64,000 nt of DNA from Microcaldota archaeon (GCA_021807115.1 JAKAPJ010000002.1:1-64000); one strand, 5' to 3'. Positions 9,402-19,738 are shown, counted from the stretch's first letter. Numbers and translations are program-made. The notes: generated by a model not told the origin, from the sequence alone.

Positions 9402-9983
9402 ATGTACCAAATCCATGCGCTATACCTGCTGCAGTCATCGTTTGCGGCATCGCTCAACGACGCCGCATTCAGTTTCATGAACGGCATCGCAAGCTCCGCC
9501 CTCACCGCGGTGATGTCCCCCCTTGCCGAAAGCTTTTTCATAGTGCTGCCGCTCGTCGCAATATACCTTGCGCTGAAGAACGACACGAACGTGTACGCGT
9601 ACTGCATGACCGTGGTCGCCCTGTTCGTGATAGGTGAGGTCCTAAAGGCGATCATCCAGGAACCCCGCCCCTGCAGCCTGCCAGATCTGTCGTGGATAAA
9701 CCACACTACGTGCGAATCCGGATATTCCTTCCCTAGCAACCACGCGACAGTGCTCACCGGCCTGCCCCTGTTCCTCAGGCGGTACCGCCTGCCGCAGGTG
9801 GCATACGTAGCCTGGCTGCTGGTACTACTGTTCGGCAGGGTGTACCTCGGGCAGCACTACCTCACCGATGTGCTCGCCGGCGCCGTATTAAGCATTATAA
9901 TAGTTTTTGTTGTATATAGGTACAGCAACCAGGTGTACAAGTTCGTGAAGAGGCACGGCTTGGCGGTGCTTACCCGGAAATGA
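9402..9983 (+). CDS. PAP2-family phosphatase
   Basis: GYSFPSNHATVLTGLP and GRVYLGQHYLTDVLAGA motifs in membrane protein. Confidence 0.85.
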   Translation: MYQIHALYLLQSSFAASLNDAAFSFMNGIASSALTAVMSPLAESFFIVLPLVAIYLALKNDTNVYAYCMTVVALFVIGEVLKAIIQEPRPCSLPDLSWINHTTCESGYSFPSNHATVLTGLPLFLRRYRLPQVAYVAWLLVLLFGRVYLGQHYLTDVLAGAVLSIIIVFVVYRYSNQVYKFVKRHGLAVLTRK

Positions 9984-9998
9984 GTCCGCAGTGATGCC

Positions 9999-10799
9999 AT
10001 GAAGACAAAGGTCAAGCTCTACATCGCAGCCGTCGTAGTGGCACTCGTCGTTGTGGCGCTCGTGTACAATACATATTTCGCCAACCTCAACGCGCCGCTT
10101 TCAAGCTATGACGGGCGCGCTGTGGACGTAGGCACATACCTGCAGCTGCGCAGCATAGCATCCAATCAGACCCTGGCTAACATCGTGGGCTCAGGCGTCA
10201 TCCCAACAAGCTCGTATCCTGTGTACATATCCGGAAACTTGCTTGTGCTGAATGGCAAGCCTGGCGTGCTCTATGTGGGGGCGGAGTACTGCCCGTTCTG
10301 CGCCGCTGGTAGGTGGGGCCTCCTGCTGGCTCTCATGCGCTTCGGGGACTTCAGCACGCTGCACTACATGACATCCAGCGCATCTGACATATTCGGGTCC
10401 ACTCCGACGTTCACGTTCTACAACTCAACGTACAACAGCAGCTACATATCCTTCGATTCCGCAGAGACGCAAACCAACACATACACGCCGCTGCAGCAGC
10501 TCAACCCTGAGGAGAACATAACCTTCCACACATACGACACGAGCGGCATCCCGTTCATGGACTTCGGCAACAAGTCAATCCAGAGCGGCTCGGACTTTTC
10601 ACCCGGCATAATATGGTCCCCGCACTACAACTGGCAGCAGATAATAGCGCTCCTTTCGCAGCCCAACTCCACAGCGTCGCAGGCCATAATAGGCAGCGCC
10701 GACGTTTTGACAGCGCAGATATGCCAGGAGGACAACTTCACCCCCACTGACGTCTGCTCTGCGCATTACATCAAGCCGATCCTGGCCGCGATGCACTGA
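9999..10799 (+). CDS. DUF929-type secreted thioredoxin-fold-like protein
   Basis: N-terminal TM, then [31 protein letters not shown] (CxxC), typical of archaeal DUF929 proteins. Confidence 0.75.
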   Translation: MKTKVKLYIAAVVVALVVVALVYNTYFANLNAPLSSYDGRAVDVGTYLQLRSIASNQTLANIVGSGVIPTSSYPVYISGNLLVLNGKPGVLYVGAEYCPFCAAGRWGLLLALMRFGDFSTLHYMTSSASDIFGSTPTFTFYNSTYNSSYISFDSAETQTNTYTPLQQLNPEENITFHTYDTSGIPFMDFGNKSIQSGSDFSPGIIWSPHYNWQQIIALLSQPNSTASQAIIGSADVLTAQICQEDNFTPTDVCSAHYIKPILAAMH

Positions 10800-10828
10800 C
10801 ATGCAGAAAACCAGAAACAGGTCGAAGG

Positions 10829-11986
10829 ATGGACATATGCGTTCTTAACCCATTCTTCCATCCCTATGCGGGAGGCACAGAGAAGGCGCTGCTTAACGTT
10901 TACGGCAGGCTCTCCCGGCGCCACAACATAACCGTGATATCATCCGCGCTTGAGCCGGGCGACTCGGCCGTCACTGAGGAGATGGAGGGCATAAAGGTCA
11001 TCAGGCTCAAGACCCACTACACCAACCTATCCGGGCTTCCCCTGCCATTCATGCGGGTCGAGGGCCTTCCTGCCGCCATAGCGGCGCAGAATGCGGATAT
11101 CTACCACATAAACAACCGCTTCGTATACTACTCCGGTGCACTCAACGCGATAAGGCGCACCAAGGCGCGCCTAGCCCTAACTATTCACAACTCCCTACCG
11201 CAGAACATAGACCTGCCGACCGACCTGTTCGGGCTGGCGTACGACACCCTGTGGACCAGGCGGATAATACACGCCTCCGACGTAATAACAGGGGTCTCGC
11301 GCAACGCCATAGACGTCACAATCCCGCGCAGGTATTGGGACAAGTCACACGTGATATTCAACGGCGTGGATTTCAGGCTCTTCACCCCGCGACCCAAGTC
11401 CGACGGGAACGTGAGGCGCATAGCCTCCAGGCTCGGCCTGCGCGGCAGGATTATACTTACGAACGGCCGCCTCGTGCCGCAGAAGGGGCAGGTGTACCTG
11501 ATCAGGGCTGTTGCGCACATGCGCCGCGACCAGCACGGCGGCCCATCACTGCTCATAATAGGGCGCGGGCCCCTGGAAAGATATCTCTATGGCCAGGCCG
11601 CCTCGCTGGGCCTCAAGGGCAGGTTCAGCATAGTGTCCAACCTACAGGAGAAGGAGCTGCCGTACTACTACAACGCAGCCGATGTTTTCGCGTTCCCGTC
11701 GCTGTACGAGCCGGCCGGTATAACGATAACCGAGGCTCTTGCATGTGAGATACCGTCGGTGGCCGCAAGGATAGGCGGCATACCGGAGATGGTCAAGGAG
11801 TGCGGGCTGTACTTCAATCCCCGCAGTCCCCGCGAGATTCGGCGGAGCATAGAGGCGATGCTGGGCAATGAGCGCACCGCAGTCAGCATGGCGCGCGCTG
11901 GCAGGCGCCTAATGGTAAAGGAGCACGACTGGAACAAGATAGCCGTGCAGTACGAGAAGCTTTTCCTTGAAACGATAAGATACTGA
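10829..11986 (+). CDS. Glycosyltransferase family 4/GT1-type
   Basis: MDICVLNPFFHPYAGGTEKALLNVYGRLS...; NGRLVPQKGQVYLIRAV; PSLYEPAGITITEALACEIPSVA. Confidence 0.9.
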   Translation: MDICVLNPFFHPYAGGTEKALLNVYGRLSRRHNITVISSALEPGDSAVTEEMEGIKVIRLKTHYTNLSGLPLPFMRVEGLPAAIAAQNADIYHINNRFVYYSGALNAIRRTKARLALTIHNSLPQNIDLPTDLFGLAYDTLWTRRIIHASDVITGVSRNAIDVTIPRRYWDKSHVIFNGVDFRLFTPRPKSDGNVRRIASRLGLRGRIILTNGRLVPQKGQVYLIRAVAHMRRDQHGGPSLLIIGRGPLERYLYGQAASLGLKGRFSIVSNLQEKELPYYYNAADVFAFPSLYEPAGITITEALACEIPSVAARIGGIPEMVKECGLYFNPRSPREIRRSIEAMLGNERTAVSMARAGRRLMVKEHDWNKIAVQYEKLFLETIRY

Positions 11987-12062
11987 AATATGCCGAAGCG
12001 CCGCAAGCCCGGAGGCTACGCTGAGCCTACAAACATGCAGGATCGGGAAGATCTGGCAGGTA

Positions 12063-12431
12063 TCAGGCCTCGTCGTCCGAGGCGTCGGTCTCGAAGTCCG
12101 GCGATGCCTCTTCCTCGGCATCCGGCTCTCCCCCTGCTCCCCTCTCGAGCACCTTTATCTTGCCGAACTTGCCTGTGGACAGCTGAGGTGTACCCCTGAA
12201 CTCGTTCACATACCCGTTCGAGACCTCTATCTTGTCCCCGGCGTTCACCTGGCCTATCGTGTCGCCCCACAGGGACATGGCTATGCTTCCACTGTCGTCC
12301 TTGAGTATTATGTTTGCCACGTTCAGGCGCTTTCCATACTTCGTGACTACCTCTCTTGGCTCATCCTTCTGCGAAACTACTCCAGTTACAGTTACGTTGC
12401 TTGTTCCTGCCTTTAGTTCACTGATTTTCAT
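12063..12431 (-). CDS. Single OB-fold ssDNA-binding / RPA-like protein
   Basis: MKISELKAGTSNVTVTGVVSQKDEPREVVTKYGKRLNVANIILKDDSGSIAMSLWGD..., acidic C-terminal tail. Confidence 0.8.
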   Translation of the reverse strand: MKISELKAGTSNVTVTGVVSQKDEPREVVTKYGKRLNVANIILKDDSGSIAMSLWGDTIGQVNAGDKIEVSNGYVNEFRGTPQLSTGKFGKIKVLERGAGGEPDAEEEASPDFETDASDDEA

Positions 12432-12658
12432 TCATACACCGATTTTCTCTTTGTTCTTTGTACATACTGCGGCCTTAAAATCTGCTACGATGCGTGGCAA
12501 AACCCGAGTTTTGCCGGTACCAAACAATAAGCCTTCCAAGTATGCTTGTTTTGATATTATGAACGCAAAGTTATTTTAATCTATGTTCACGTCGTAAGGG
12601 AAAAACACGCACCAACTTTCATATCAACTTATTTATACCTGGCTTCCAAAATCCACAC

Positions 12659-13561
12659 ATGGCAGAACCGAGCGTGCAGCCCGAAGCCCCGCCCCAGGGA
12701 CAGGTCGGGCATGAGCACCATCATGGTCACGATCACACGGCCCACCAGCATGACCACCACGCCCATGCGGAGGCTGGGGGAGCCACCCTGCCGCCTGGCG
12801 CGCACCCGTCTTTCATGCGGACCATACAGCAGAGGCAGAGGGTCAAGGAGAAGCTTTCAAACGTGAAGCACAAGATAGGGGTGTACAGCGCAAAGGGCGG
12901 GGTAGGCAAGACCACGGTCGCCATAAACGTGGCATACACGCTCAAGCAGAAGGGGTTCAAGGTCGGGCTGCTGGACGCCGACATAGACTGCCCCAACATA
13001 ACCATGTTCCTCGGGATGGACGACGCGAAGATGGAGCCGGTAATACCCCTTAAGCCCCTGGAGAAGGACGGCATAGTGGTGGCATCCACTGCAATGCTGG
13101 TGGACGAGCTCAAGCGGCCCATAATCTGGAGGGGCCCGATAGTCGCGAAGATGATAGGCGACTTCCTCGAGAACACCGACTGGGGCGAACTGGACTACCT
13201 GGTCATAGACCTGCCGCCTGGCACATCGGACAGCCCGCTCACCATAATGCAAGTGCTCAGCCTTGACGGGTTCATAATAGTGACCAACCCCCAGAAGATA
13301 GCGGGGATAAACTCGATACGGTCAGGGCTGATGGCCAAGCGCCTTGGCGCGCCTGTCCTCGGCGTGGTGGAGAACATGTCCAGCGGGCAGCCCAGCGATA
13401 AGACAATGGAGGTCGTGAAGACCCTGGATACCGTGCTGCTCGGGACGGTGGCGAGGGACGGGAAGATAGCCGAAATGACTGACAGGGGCAGGACACACGT
13501 CCTGGAGGACGCCGGAATATCCAGGCAGTTCCAGGCGATAGTCGACAAAATACTGGACTAG
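12659..13561 (+). CDS. Mrp/NBP35-family P-loop ATPase (Fe-S carrier type) with His-rich N-terminus
   Basis: VYSAKGGVGKTTVAINVAYTLKQKGFKVGLLDADIDCPN; DLPPGTSDSPLTIMQ; N-terminal HEHHHGHDHTAHQHDHHAHAE. Confidence 0.88.
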   Translation: MAEPSVQPEAPPQGQVGHEHHHGHDHTAHQHDHHAHAEAGGATLPPGAHPSFMRTIQQRQRVKEKLSNVKHKIGVYSAKGGVGKTTVAINVAYTLKQKGFKVGLLDADIDCPNITMFLGMDDAKMEPVIPLKPLEKDGIVVASTAMLVDELKRPIIWRGPIVAKMIGDFLENTDWGELDYLVIDLPPGTSDSPLTIMQVLSLDGFIIVTNPQKIAGINSIRSGLMAKRLGAPVLGVVENMSSGQPSDKTMEVVKTLDTVLLGTVARDGKIAEMTDRGRTHVLEDAGISRQFQAIVDKILD

Positions 13562-13644
13562 GCGCAGGTCTTTACACCCCGCCACACCGCCGCGCTGCAA
13601 CTTTTTTAAATTGTTGCGCGCATATAGTCTTGCAGGATGGTTGC

Positions 13645-13893
13645 ATGGGCGATTTCCTTTCAGAATTCGTGGGCAAGAAGGTGGTTATGATATTCGAGAA
13701 GAGCGTCGGCGGCGCGAACGGCGAGGACTCCAGGTCCTCCGACGTCTTCAAGGGAAAGTTCCTTGCGATGGACGACAAGTTCGTCAAGCTCGAGGAGGAC
13801 TACGGCACGATGGGCACCCGCACATGCATAGTGAACAGGAACTACATAATGAGGGTGCGCGAGTTCGATGCCAACGATGGCGAGCGCACATAG
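13645..13893 (+). CDS. Small protein, possibly Sm/LSm-like
   Basis: MGDFLSEFVGKKVVMIFEKS...VFKGKFLAMDDKFVKLEEDYG...CIVNRNYIMRVREFD; fold assignment tentative. Confidence 0.55.
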   Translation: MGDFLSEFVGKKVVMIFEKSVGGANGEDSRSSDVFKGKFLAMDDKFVKLEEDYGTMGTRTCIVNRNYIMRVREFDANDGERT

Positions 13894-13981
13894 GCCCCAT
13901 GCCGGTCACGTGCAGTAAACCGTAAGCCAGCACAAGGTATAAATATTATTCTGGACAATTCTAAGTAAGAAAGTTAATCCT

Positions 13982-14030
13982 GTATGCATACATGTATATA
14001 AATTATGCATGCCGTCCTGCGGCATGCGTC
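13982..14030 (+). promoter_or_regulatory. Thermosome upstream region with overlapping palindromes, TATA-like element and hairpin
   Basis: GTATGCATAC (13982-13991), ATACATGTAT (13988-13997), TATATAAATTAT, then GCATGCCG-TCCTG-CGGCATGC (14007-14027). Confidence 0.5.
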
Positions 14031-14090
14031 CACTGCTAACGGGTCACTCCGGGCGGCAGCGCAGTTATGTTCTACAAAAAGGTGATACAA

Positions 14091-15749
14091 ATGGCAGAAA
14101 ACCAACTAGGAGGACAGCAGATTCTATTGCTCCCCGAAGGAGCATCACGGGTTCTGGGCAGGGACGCCCAGAGGACAAACATAGCGGTCGCCGCTGCGGT
14201 GGCCAACGCTATAAAGACCACCCTCGGGCCTAAAGGCATGGACAAGATGATGGTAAGCGAGCTTGGCGACATAGTGATAACCAATGACGGCGCCACGATA
14301 CTCGAGGAGATGAATGTCGAGCATCCGGTCGCAAAGATCATGGTAGACATCGCCAAGACCCAGGACAAGGAGGTCGGCGACGGGACTACTACAGTGGTGA
14401 TAATGGCAGGCGAGCTGCTGAAGAACGCCGGTGACCTGATAGAGCAGGGCATACACCCGACCACCATAATACGCGGTTACAAGATGGCCGCGGAGAAGGC
14501 CGCCGAGGTGCTTGAGTCAAAGGCCAAGCAGGTGGATCCCAACGACGATGCAACGCTGCAGAAGATCGCGATGGTCTCGATGGGATCCAAGAACGTCGGC
14601 GACGACGAGACCAAGGCGCACCTGACAAAGCTGGTGATAAGGGCCGTGAAGCAGGTCATGGACAAGAATTCCGCCGGGAAGGTGTCCGTGGACCACGACT
14701 TCATCAAGGTCGAGAAGAAGGCGGGCAAGGGAATAAACGACACCGAGTTCATAAACGGCGTACTGGTAGACAAGGAGATCGCGCACCCTGGTATGCCCAA
14801 GTCGATATCCAATGCCAAGATCGCGCTGATAGACGTGGCGCTGGAGATAGAAAAGACCGAGACCGATGCGAAGATCGAGATAACCTCACCGGAGCAGATG
14901 CAGGCTTTCCTGCAGCAGGAGGAGAGGATGCTCAAGGACATGGTCGAGAAGGTGCGCAAGAGCAAGGCAAACGTCGTGTTCACGCAGAAGGGCATAGACG
15001 ACGTAGCGCAGCATTATCTGGCCAAGGCTGGCATAGCTGCGGTCAGGAGGGTCAAGAAGAGCGACATGGAGAAGCTGGCAAGGGCCACCGGAGGCAAGCT
15101 TGTCACAAGCCTCGACGACCTGGATGAGAAGGATCTGGGATTCGCCGGCATGGTTGAGGAGCGCAAGATAAGCGGTGAGCAGATGGTCTTCGTTGAGCGC
15201 TGCAAGGACCCCAAGAGCGTGACCATATTCATCAGGGGAGGCACGCAGCAGGCCGTTGACGAAGGCGAGAGGTCCATAACCGACGTGATCGGCGCGATAT
15301 CCAGCGTTGTAGAGACTGGCAGGTACGTGCTGGGCGGCGGCGCAACCGAGATAGACGTCGCCAACGCGCTCAGGTCATACTCGCAGGACGTGGGCGGCAG
15401 GGAGCAGCTGGCGATCCAGAAGTTCGCCGACGCACTCGAAGTCGTGCCAAAGACCCTTGCGGAGAGCGCGGGCATGGATGCCATAGACACCCTCGTGCAG
15501 CTGAGGAGCAAGCACAAGAGCAAGGAGGGATCCACGTACGGCGTCGACATCTTCAAGAACTCCCTCGGCGACATGCAGAAGAACGGCGTCTTCGAGCCGC
15601 TGAAGGTCAAGCAGCAGGCTATCCTCAGCGCCAGCGAGGCCTCAGAGATAATACTGAGGATCGATGACATGATAAGCGCCAGGAGCAGGCCGCAGGCCGG
15701 AGGGCCGGGCGGAATGCCACCGGGCATGGGGGGCCACGACATGGAATAA
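14091..15749 (+). CDS. ths: Thermosome (group II chaperonin) subunit
   Basis: [63 protein letters not shown]-terminal [16 protein letters not shown]. Confidence 0.97.
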   Translation: MAENQLGGQQILLLPEGASRVLGRDAQRTNIAVAAAVANAIKTTLGPKGMDKMMVSELGDIVITNDGATILEEMNVEHPVAKIMVDIAKTQDKEVGDGTTTVVIMAGELLKNAGDLIEQGIHPTTIIRGYKMAAEKAAEVLESKAKQVDPNDDATLQKIAMVSMGSKNVGDDETKAHLTKLVIRAVKQVMDKNSAGKVSVDHDFIKVEKKAGKGINDTEFINGVLVDKEIAHPGMPKSISNAKIALIDVALEIEKTETDAKIEITSPEQMQAFLQQEERMLKDMVEKVRKSKANVVFTQKGIDDVAQHYLAKAGIAAVRRVKKSDMEKLARATGGKLVTSLDDLDEKDLGFAGMVEERKISGEQMVFVERCKDPKSVTIFIRGGTQQAVDEGERSITDVIGAISSVVETGRYVLGGGATEIDVANALRSYSQDVGGREQLAIQKFADALEVVPKTLAESAGMDAIDTLVQLRSKHKSKEGSTYGVDIFKNSLGDMQKNGVFEPLKVKQQAILSASEASEIILRIDDMISARSRPQAGGPGGMPPGMGGHDME

Positions 15750-15754
15750 AGCCC

Positions 15755-15815
15755 AAGCCTTTTTTTCTTTTTTCGGCCCCTCGTGGGCCGATACATTCTT
15801 TTTCTCCTTTTTATT
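15755..15815 (+). terminator. Transcription terminator region: T-tracts and hairpin downstream of thermosome
   Basis: cctttttttcttttttcggcccctcgtgggccgatacattctttttctccttttt; stem TCGGCCC/GGGCCGA at 15773-15791 flanked by T-tracts. Confidence 0.65.
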
Positions 15816-15872
15816 TCATTTACGCCGCATCCAGCCTGCCTCAGCGCTGCTTGCCAATGCGATGGGCATTGA

Positions 15873-16748
15873 TCACGTCGGGCCGCTGTAGGTGTCTGCC
15901 CATGTGCCGCTGAACCCTGTGCCCATGTTCTGGCCGTTCTGGTTGTTCCCGCCGTAGTCGTTGGTGTTGCCGTTGAGTGGCCACCACTCTGTGATGTTCT
16001 CTGGCCGCACCGGCGCGCCGCCTATGCCCTCTTGGTACAGCGCCAGTATCTCCGCGGCCGACAGCGACGTGTTGTATATCTGCACATTCGCGATGTCTCC
16101 CTGGAACCACTGCGAACTAGTGTCGCTGCCTATGGATATAGAGCCTGGAGGCTGCGTAAGCGAGCCGGAGGTAGAGCAGCACGGTCCGCCGGCAAGCTGC
16201 CCGTTTACGTACAGCGTAAGCTGCGAGCCATCGTAGACCCCTGTTATGAATGTCCATGTGTCGAGGGGAAATGCGTTGTTCTGCGAGACCACCGGTCCCA
16301 CCCAGCCTCCGTTGTTGATCCAGAAATCCCCCTCCGCGTTGCCGTTTGCGTTCAGGCTCATGAAGAAACTGTCGTGTGGCGTGTTGTCGTTGCCCACCAC
16401 CTCCCTCCTGCTCCCTGTAAGCAGTGTGGGGTACACCCAGGCGGAAACGGTTATCCGTGCTGGGCCTATGTTTATTGGATTGTTCACCACTACGTTTGAG
16501 CTGCCGCCGTCGAACACTGCGACGAACTGCGGCAGCTCCGGGCTGCAAAGCCCCGCGAGCTGGTGCGTGGTGGACGATCCGCTGCCGACAACCTGCACCT
16601 GGCACTGCCCCGCCTTGGCCTTTGGCGCGAAGCTCGCAGTGCTGAATACCCCGAGCTGGAAGAGCACGCCCAATATGACTGCGATGACAAGTATCGCCCA
16701 CCCATATGTCATCAGGTACTCCATCGCGGACTGTGATCTCATGCGCAT
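15873..16748 (-). CDS. Class III signal peptide (pilin-like) + LamG/ConA-like domain surface protein, copy 1
   Basis: MRMRSQSAMEYLMTYGWAILVIAVILGVLFQLGVF; LamG-like ITVSAWVYPT...WTFITGVYDGSQLTLYVNGQLAG; C-terminal EGIGGAPVRPENITEWWPLNGNTNDYGGNNQNGQ. Confidence 0.85.
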   Translation of the reverse strand: MRMRSQSAMEYLMTYGWAILVIAVILGVLFQLGVFSTASFAPKAKAGQCQVQVVGSGSSTTHQLAGLCSPELPQFVAVFDGGSSNVVVNNPINIGPARITVSAWVYPTLLTGSRREVVGNDNTPHDSFFMSLNANGNAEGDFWINNGGWVGPVVSQNNAFPLDTWTFITGVYDGSQLTLYVNGQLAGGPCCSTSGSLTQPPGSISIGSDTSSQWFQGDIANVQIYNTSLSAAEILALYQEGIGGAPVRPENITEWWPLNGNTNDYGGNNQNGQNMGTGFSGTWADTYSGPT

Positions 16749-16752
16749 GCCT

Positions 16753-17604
16753 CTACGGTGCAGTATATCCAGTGGTCCAAAAACTCGTATAGCCAACTGC
16801 AGCTCCCTGGCCGTTGTTGTCGTTTCCCGAATAATCGTTGAGGTTGCCGTTGAGTGGCCACCATCCCACTATGTTCTGCGGCTTTACCGGCGCGCCGCCT
16901 ATGCCTTCCTGGTAGAGCGCGGCCAGCTCCGCCGCCGTCAAAGAGGTGTTGTAGATTTGTATGTCTGCTTCATAGCCGTTTACGTAGTATGCAGTAAGGG
17001 CAGTTGTAATCGGACTAATCGTTACTCCTGTATATGTGCCGCTCTGGACAACCTGGCCATCGAAATAGAGTATGTAATTCGTATTGCTGCCGGAATCCTG
17101 CGCGGCTATCGCAAGGAAATGCCAGGTGTCGTAGGCAATCGGGGTAGAATACGATATATCGCTATGCGAACCGGGATCACCCAATACGTATGATGACGGG
17201 TTGCTGTCCAGCCTCCACACACAACAGCTTATTATCGAATTGCCTGCGTCCAAAAATCGCTGATCCGGGCTGGACGATGTCCCTAAAACGTTGAACCAAA
17301 CTGCCATAGTGCCCGCGGTTGGGAATGGATTACTGGGCGGATTTAGCGTGATGCAGGGATTGCAGGTGCCTGGAAGCTTTGCCACATACTCCGGCTCCTC
17401 GCCCTGGCACATCCCGGCTAGTTGGTGCGTGGTGGACGATCCGCTGCCGAGTACCTGCACCTGGCACTGCCCGGCCTTCGCCTTTGGTGTCAAGTTAGCC
17501 GTGTTGAACACCCCGAGCTGGAAGAGGATGCCCAGGACCACGGCTATGACGAGTATCGCCCACCCGTAGGTCATCAGGTACTCCATCGCGGACTGCGATC
17601 TCAT
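16753..17604 (-). CDS. Class III signal peptide (pilin-like) + LamG-like surface protein, copy 2
   Basis: MRSQSAMEYLMTYGWAILVIAVVLGILFQLGVF...; C-terminal EGIGGAPVKPQNIVGWWPLNGNLNDYSGNDNNGQG. Confidence 0.85.
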   Translation of the reverse strand: MRSQSAMEYLMTYGWAILVIAVVLGILFQLGVFNTANLTPKAKAGQCQVQVLGSGSSTTHQLAGMCQGEEPEYVAKLPGTCNPCITLNPPSNPFPTAGTMAVWFNVLGTSSSPDQRFLDAGNSIISCCVWRLDSNPSSYVLGDPGSHSDISYSTPIAYDTWHFLAIAAQDSGSNTNYILYFDGQVVQSGTYTGVTISPITTALTAYYVNGYEADIQIYNTSLTAAELAALYQEGIGGAPVKPQNIVGWWPLNGNLNDYSGNDNNGQGAAVGYTSFWTTGYTAP

Positions 17605-17705
17605 CGGGCGTTCATGCGGCATGCGTACACATCGGTAAAATAATAAAGGCTCTCATAGTATTAAAAGCCTTTTTGGACATATTAACGTGCTTTTACGGTG
17701 GGGGT

Positions 17706-18281
17706 ATGAACAAGATAGTAATAGTCACAGGCTCGCCTGGGGCCGGAAAAACCACGGTCACAAGTTCCGCTATGAAGAGCGGCAGGTACAAGGTGATGAA
17801 CCTCGGCACGCTCATGCTTGAGATAGCAATCAAGAAGGGCTACGTCAAGGAGCGGGACCAGATGCGGTACCTGAGCAACGAGAAGATAACGGAGCTGAGG
17901 ACTGCGGCGGCGGACCACATAGCAAGGCAGGACGGCCTCATAATCATAGACACCCACGCCACGATACAGCAGCACGGCAGGTTCGTGCCCGGCATACCCG
18001 CGCACTTCGCCGAGCAGCTCAAGGGGGTGGTCGGCCTGATATACGTTGACGCTGACACAGAGGCCATACTCAAGCGCAGGGAGCGTGACACTTCAAGGAT
18101 AAGGGAGGCTGACGACAAGAGGGTGCTGGACGAGCAGCGCGACCTGAACCTCGCAATCCTGGGCTACTATTCGTCACATTTAAATATTCCCTTATATATA
18201 ATACACAATCAGGAAGGGAAGGTAGAGCAGTCCTCCAAGTTTTTCGAAGAGGATCTCAAGGATGCATTTGGTGAAAGATAG
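17706..18281 (+). CDS. adkA: Archaeal adenylate kinase
   Basis: MNKIVIVTGSPGAGKTTVTSSAM...YKVMNLGTLMLEIAIKKGYVKERDQMRYL; archaeal AdkA-type. Confidence 0.9.
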   Translation: MNKIVIVTGSPGAGKTTVTSSAMKSGRYKVMNLGTLMLEIAIKKGYVKERDQMRYLSNEKITELRTAAADHIARQDGLIIIDTHATIQQHGRFVPGIPAHFAEQLKGVVGLIYVDADTEAILKRRERDTSRIREADDKRVLDEQRDLNLAILGYYSSHLNIPLYIIHNQEGKVEQSSKFFEEDLKDAFGER

Positions 18282-18784
18282 TGTACGGGTTCATTTTCAC
18301 GATAGTGCCGTTCGCCATACCGTCTAACGTGGCCATTGCCATAGTTCTTTTCGGGTTGGCGTACGCAATGCTGAGCCTGGTGATACAGCGCAGGCTTTCC
18401 AACCCTGCGAAGACTAGGGAGCTGCAGGCGAGGATACAGGCGCTCACCTCCGAGCTAAACCAGATGGCCAAGCGCAACGAGGACATAACCGAAAAGCAGC
18501 GGGAGCTCATGCCCCTGATGGGCGAAAGCATGAGACTGCAGATGAAGTCTATGCTTGTAATACTCCCGATGTTCTACGCAGTGTACTATGGCGCCCTGCC
18601 TTACATATTCGGCCCGCTCGCATTCGGCGGCGCGGTCAACCTTGTGGTCACATCACTTAACTACACCGGTCTATTCTTCGTGACAGTGCTGCTCTCCAGC
18701 CTTACAATGTCGTTCTCAATGCTTGCATATGACAAGCGCAAGGCCAAGGTCGTCGCGACCCCGTCTACATCCGGAGGTCAATAA
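18281..18784 (+). CDS. DUF106 / EMC3-like (YidC-superfamily) integral membrane protein
   Basis: TM - coiled coil (RRLSNPAKTRELQARIQALTSELNQMAKRNEDITEKQRELMP) - TMs; GTG start; syntenic with adkA and L34e. Confidence 0.8.
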   Translation: MYGFIFTIVPFAIPSNVAIAIVLFGLAYAMLSLVIQRRLSNPAKTRELQARIQALTSELNQMAKRNEDITEKQRELMPLMGESMRLQMKSMLVILPMFYAVYYGALPYIFGPLAFGGAVNLVVTSLNYTGLFFVTVLLSSLTMSFSMLAYDKRKAKVVATPSTSGGQ

Positions 18785-18861
18785 CAAATAAATAAGTTCC
18801 CGTGCTAAAGCTTCTGTATATTCCAAAAGCAAGGATGCCGCCGCGAGGCGGGGTGCTTCTT

Positions 18862-19185
18862 ATGCCAAAACCAATGCACAGATCAAATAGCTTCAAGAGG
18901 GTGCATGTTATAACCTCGAAGAAGCGCAACGTACTACACTACCGCAGGCCAGCGCCGTCCAGCCCGCACTGCGCAATATGCAGGGCAGAGCTCAACGGCA
19001 TAAGCAGGAGCAGGCACGGCGGCAAGTCCAGGCGCACCAACAGCAGGCTGTTCGGCGGCGTGCTGTGCGCCAACTGCACCGCAGAGGTAGTGAAGCTCGG
19101 CAGCAGGGTAGAGCGCGGCGACATGACGCTTGGCGATATAGGCATGCGCCAGAGGTCGTATGTGCTGCAGCTGATGTCGCACTGA
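18862..19185 (+). CDS. rpl34e: Ribosomal protein L34e
   Basis: HYRRPAPSSPHCAICRAELNGISRSRHGG..RRTNSRLFGGVLCANCTAEVVK; zinc-binding Cys pairs. Confidence 0.88.
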   Translation: MPKPMHRSNSFKRVHVITSKKRNVLHYRRPAPSSPHCAICRAELNGISRSRHGGKSRRTNSRLFGGVLCANCTAEVVKLGSRVERGDMTLGDIGMRQRSYVLQLMSH

Positions 19186-19228
19186 AATCCTTCGATCCAT
19201 TTCCTTCCCATAACATGGGCATGAGAAC

Positions 19229-19738
19229 ATGAAAATATGCATATGGGGCCTGACCGGCAGCGGCAAGACGCGGCTTGGCGACGAGCTTTCCAAGGCGCTC
19301 TCCATAGACCACGTAGGGCCAACGTACAAGTCCTCGGCGGGGAACGACGCGGGCCTGATCAAGATGCTCGGAAAGGTCACGCCCAAGTACATAAAGGACT
19401 TCGACAAGGGCATTGTGCGCCAGTCGCGCGGCAGGGACTGCGTCATAACCACATGGCACGCGCCGTGGGTCGTCAAGGACGCCACGCTCAGGGTCTGGCT
19501 CAATGTGGGCGAGGCAGAGCGCGCCAAGAGGATATCGATATCCAAGAAGGAGAGCATACGATACGCCACAAGGTACGTAAGGGAGAAGGACGCCAGGTCG
19601 CTGGCGCAGTACAAACGCGCATACGGCAGGGAGATGGACTACTCGGTATTCGACATGAAGCTGAACTACGAACGTGTCACCATACCCGAGGCGGTGTCCA
19701 TAATATCCATGGTCGCGCGCTCCAGGGACGGGCAGTAA
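19229..19738 (+). CDS. cmk: Archaeal cytidylate kinase
   Basis: MKICIWGLTGSGKTRLGDELSKALSI...; between L34e and L14e. Confidence 0.82.
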   Translation: MKICIWGLTGSGKTRLGDELSKALSIDHVGPTYKSSAGNDAGLIKMLGKVTPKYIKDFDKGIVRQSRGRDCVITTWHAPWVVKDATLRVWLNVGEAERAKRISISKKESIRYATRYVREKDARSLAQYKRAYGREMDYSVFDMKLNYERVTIPEAVSIISMVARSRDGQ

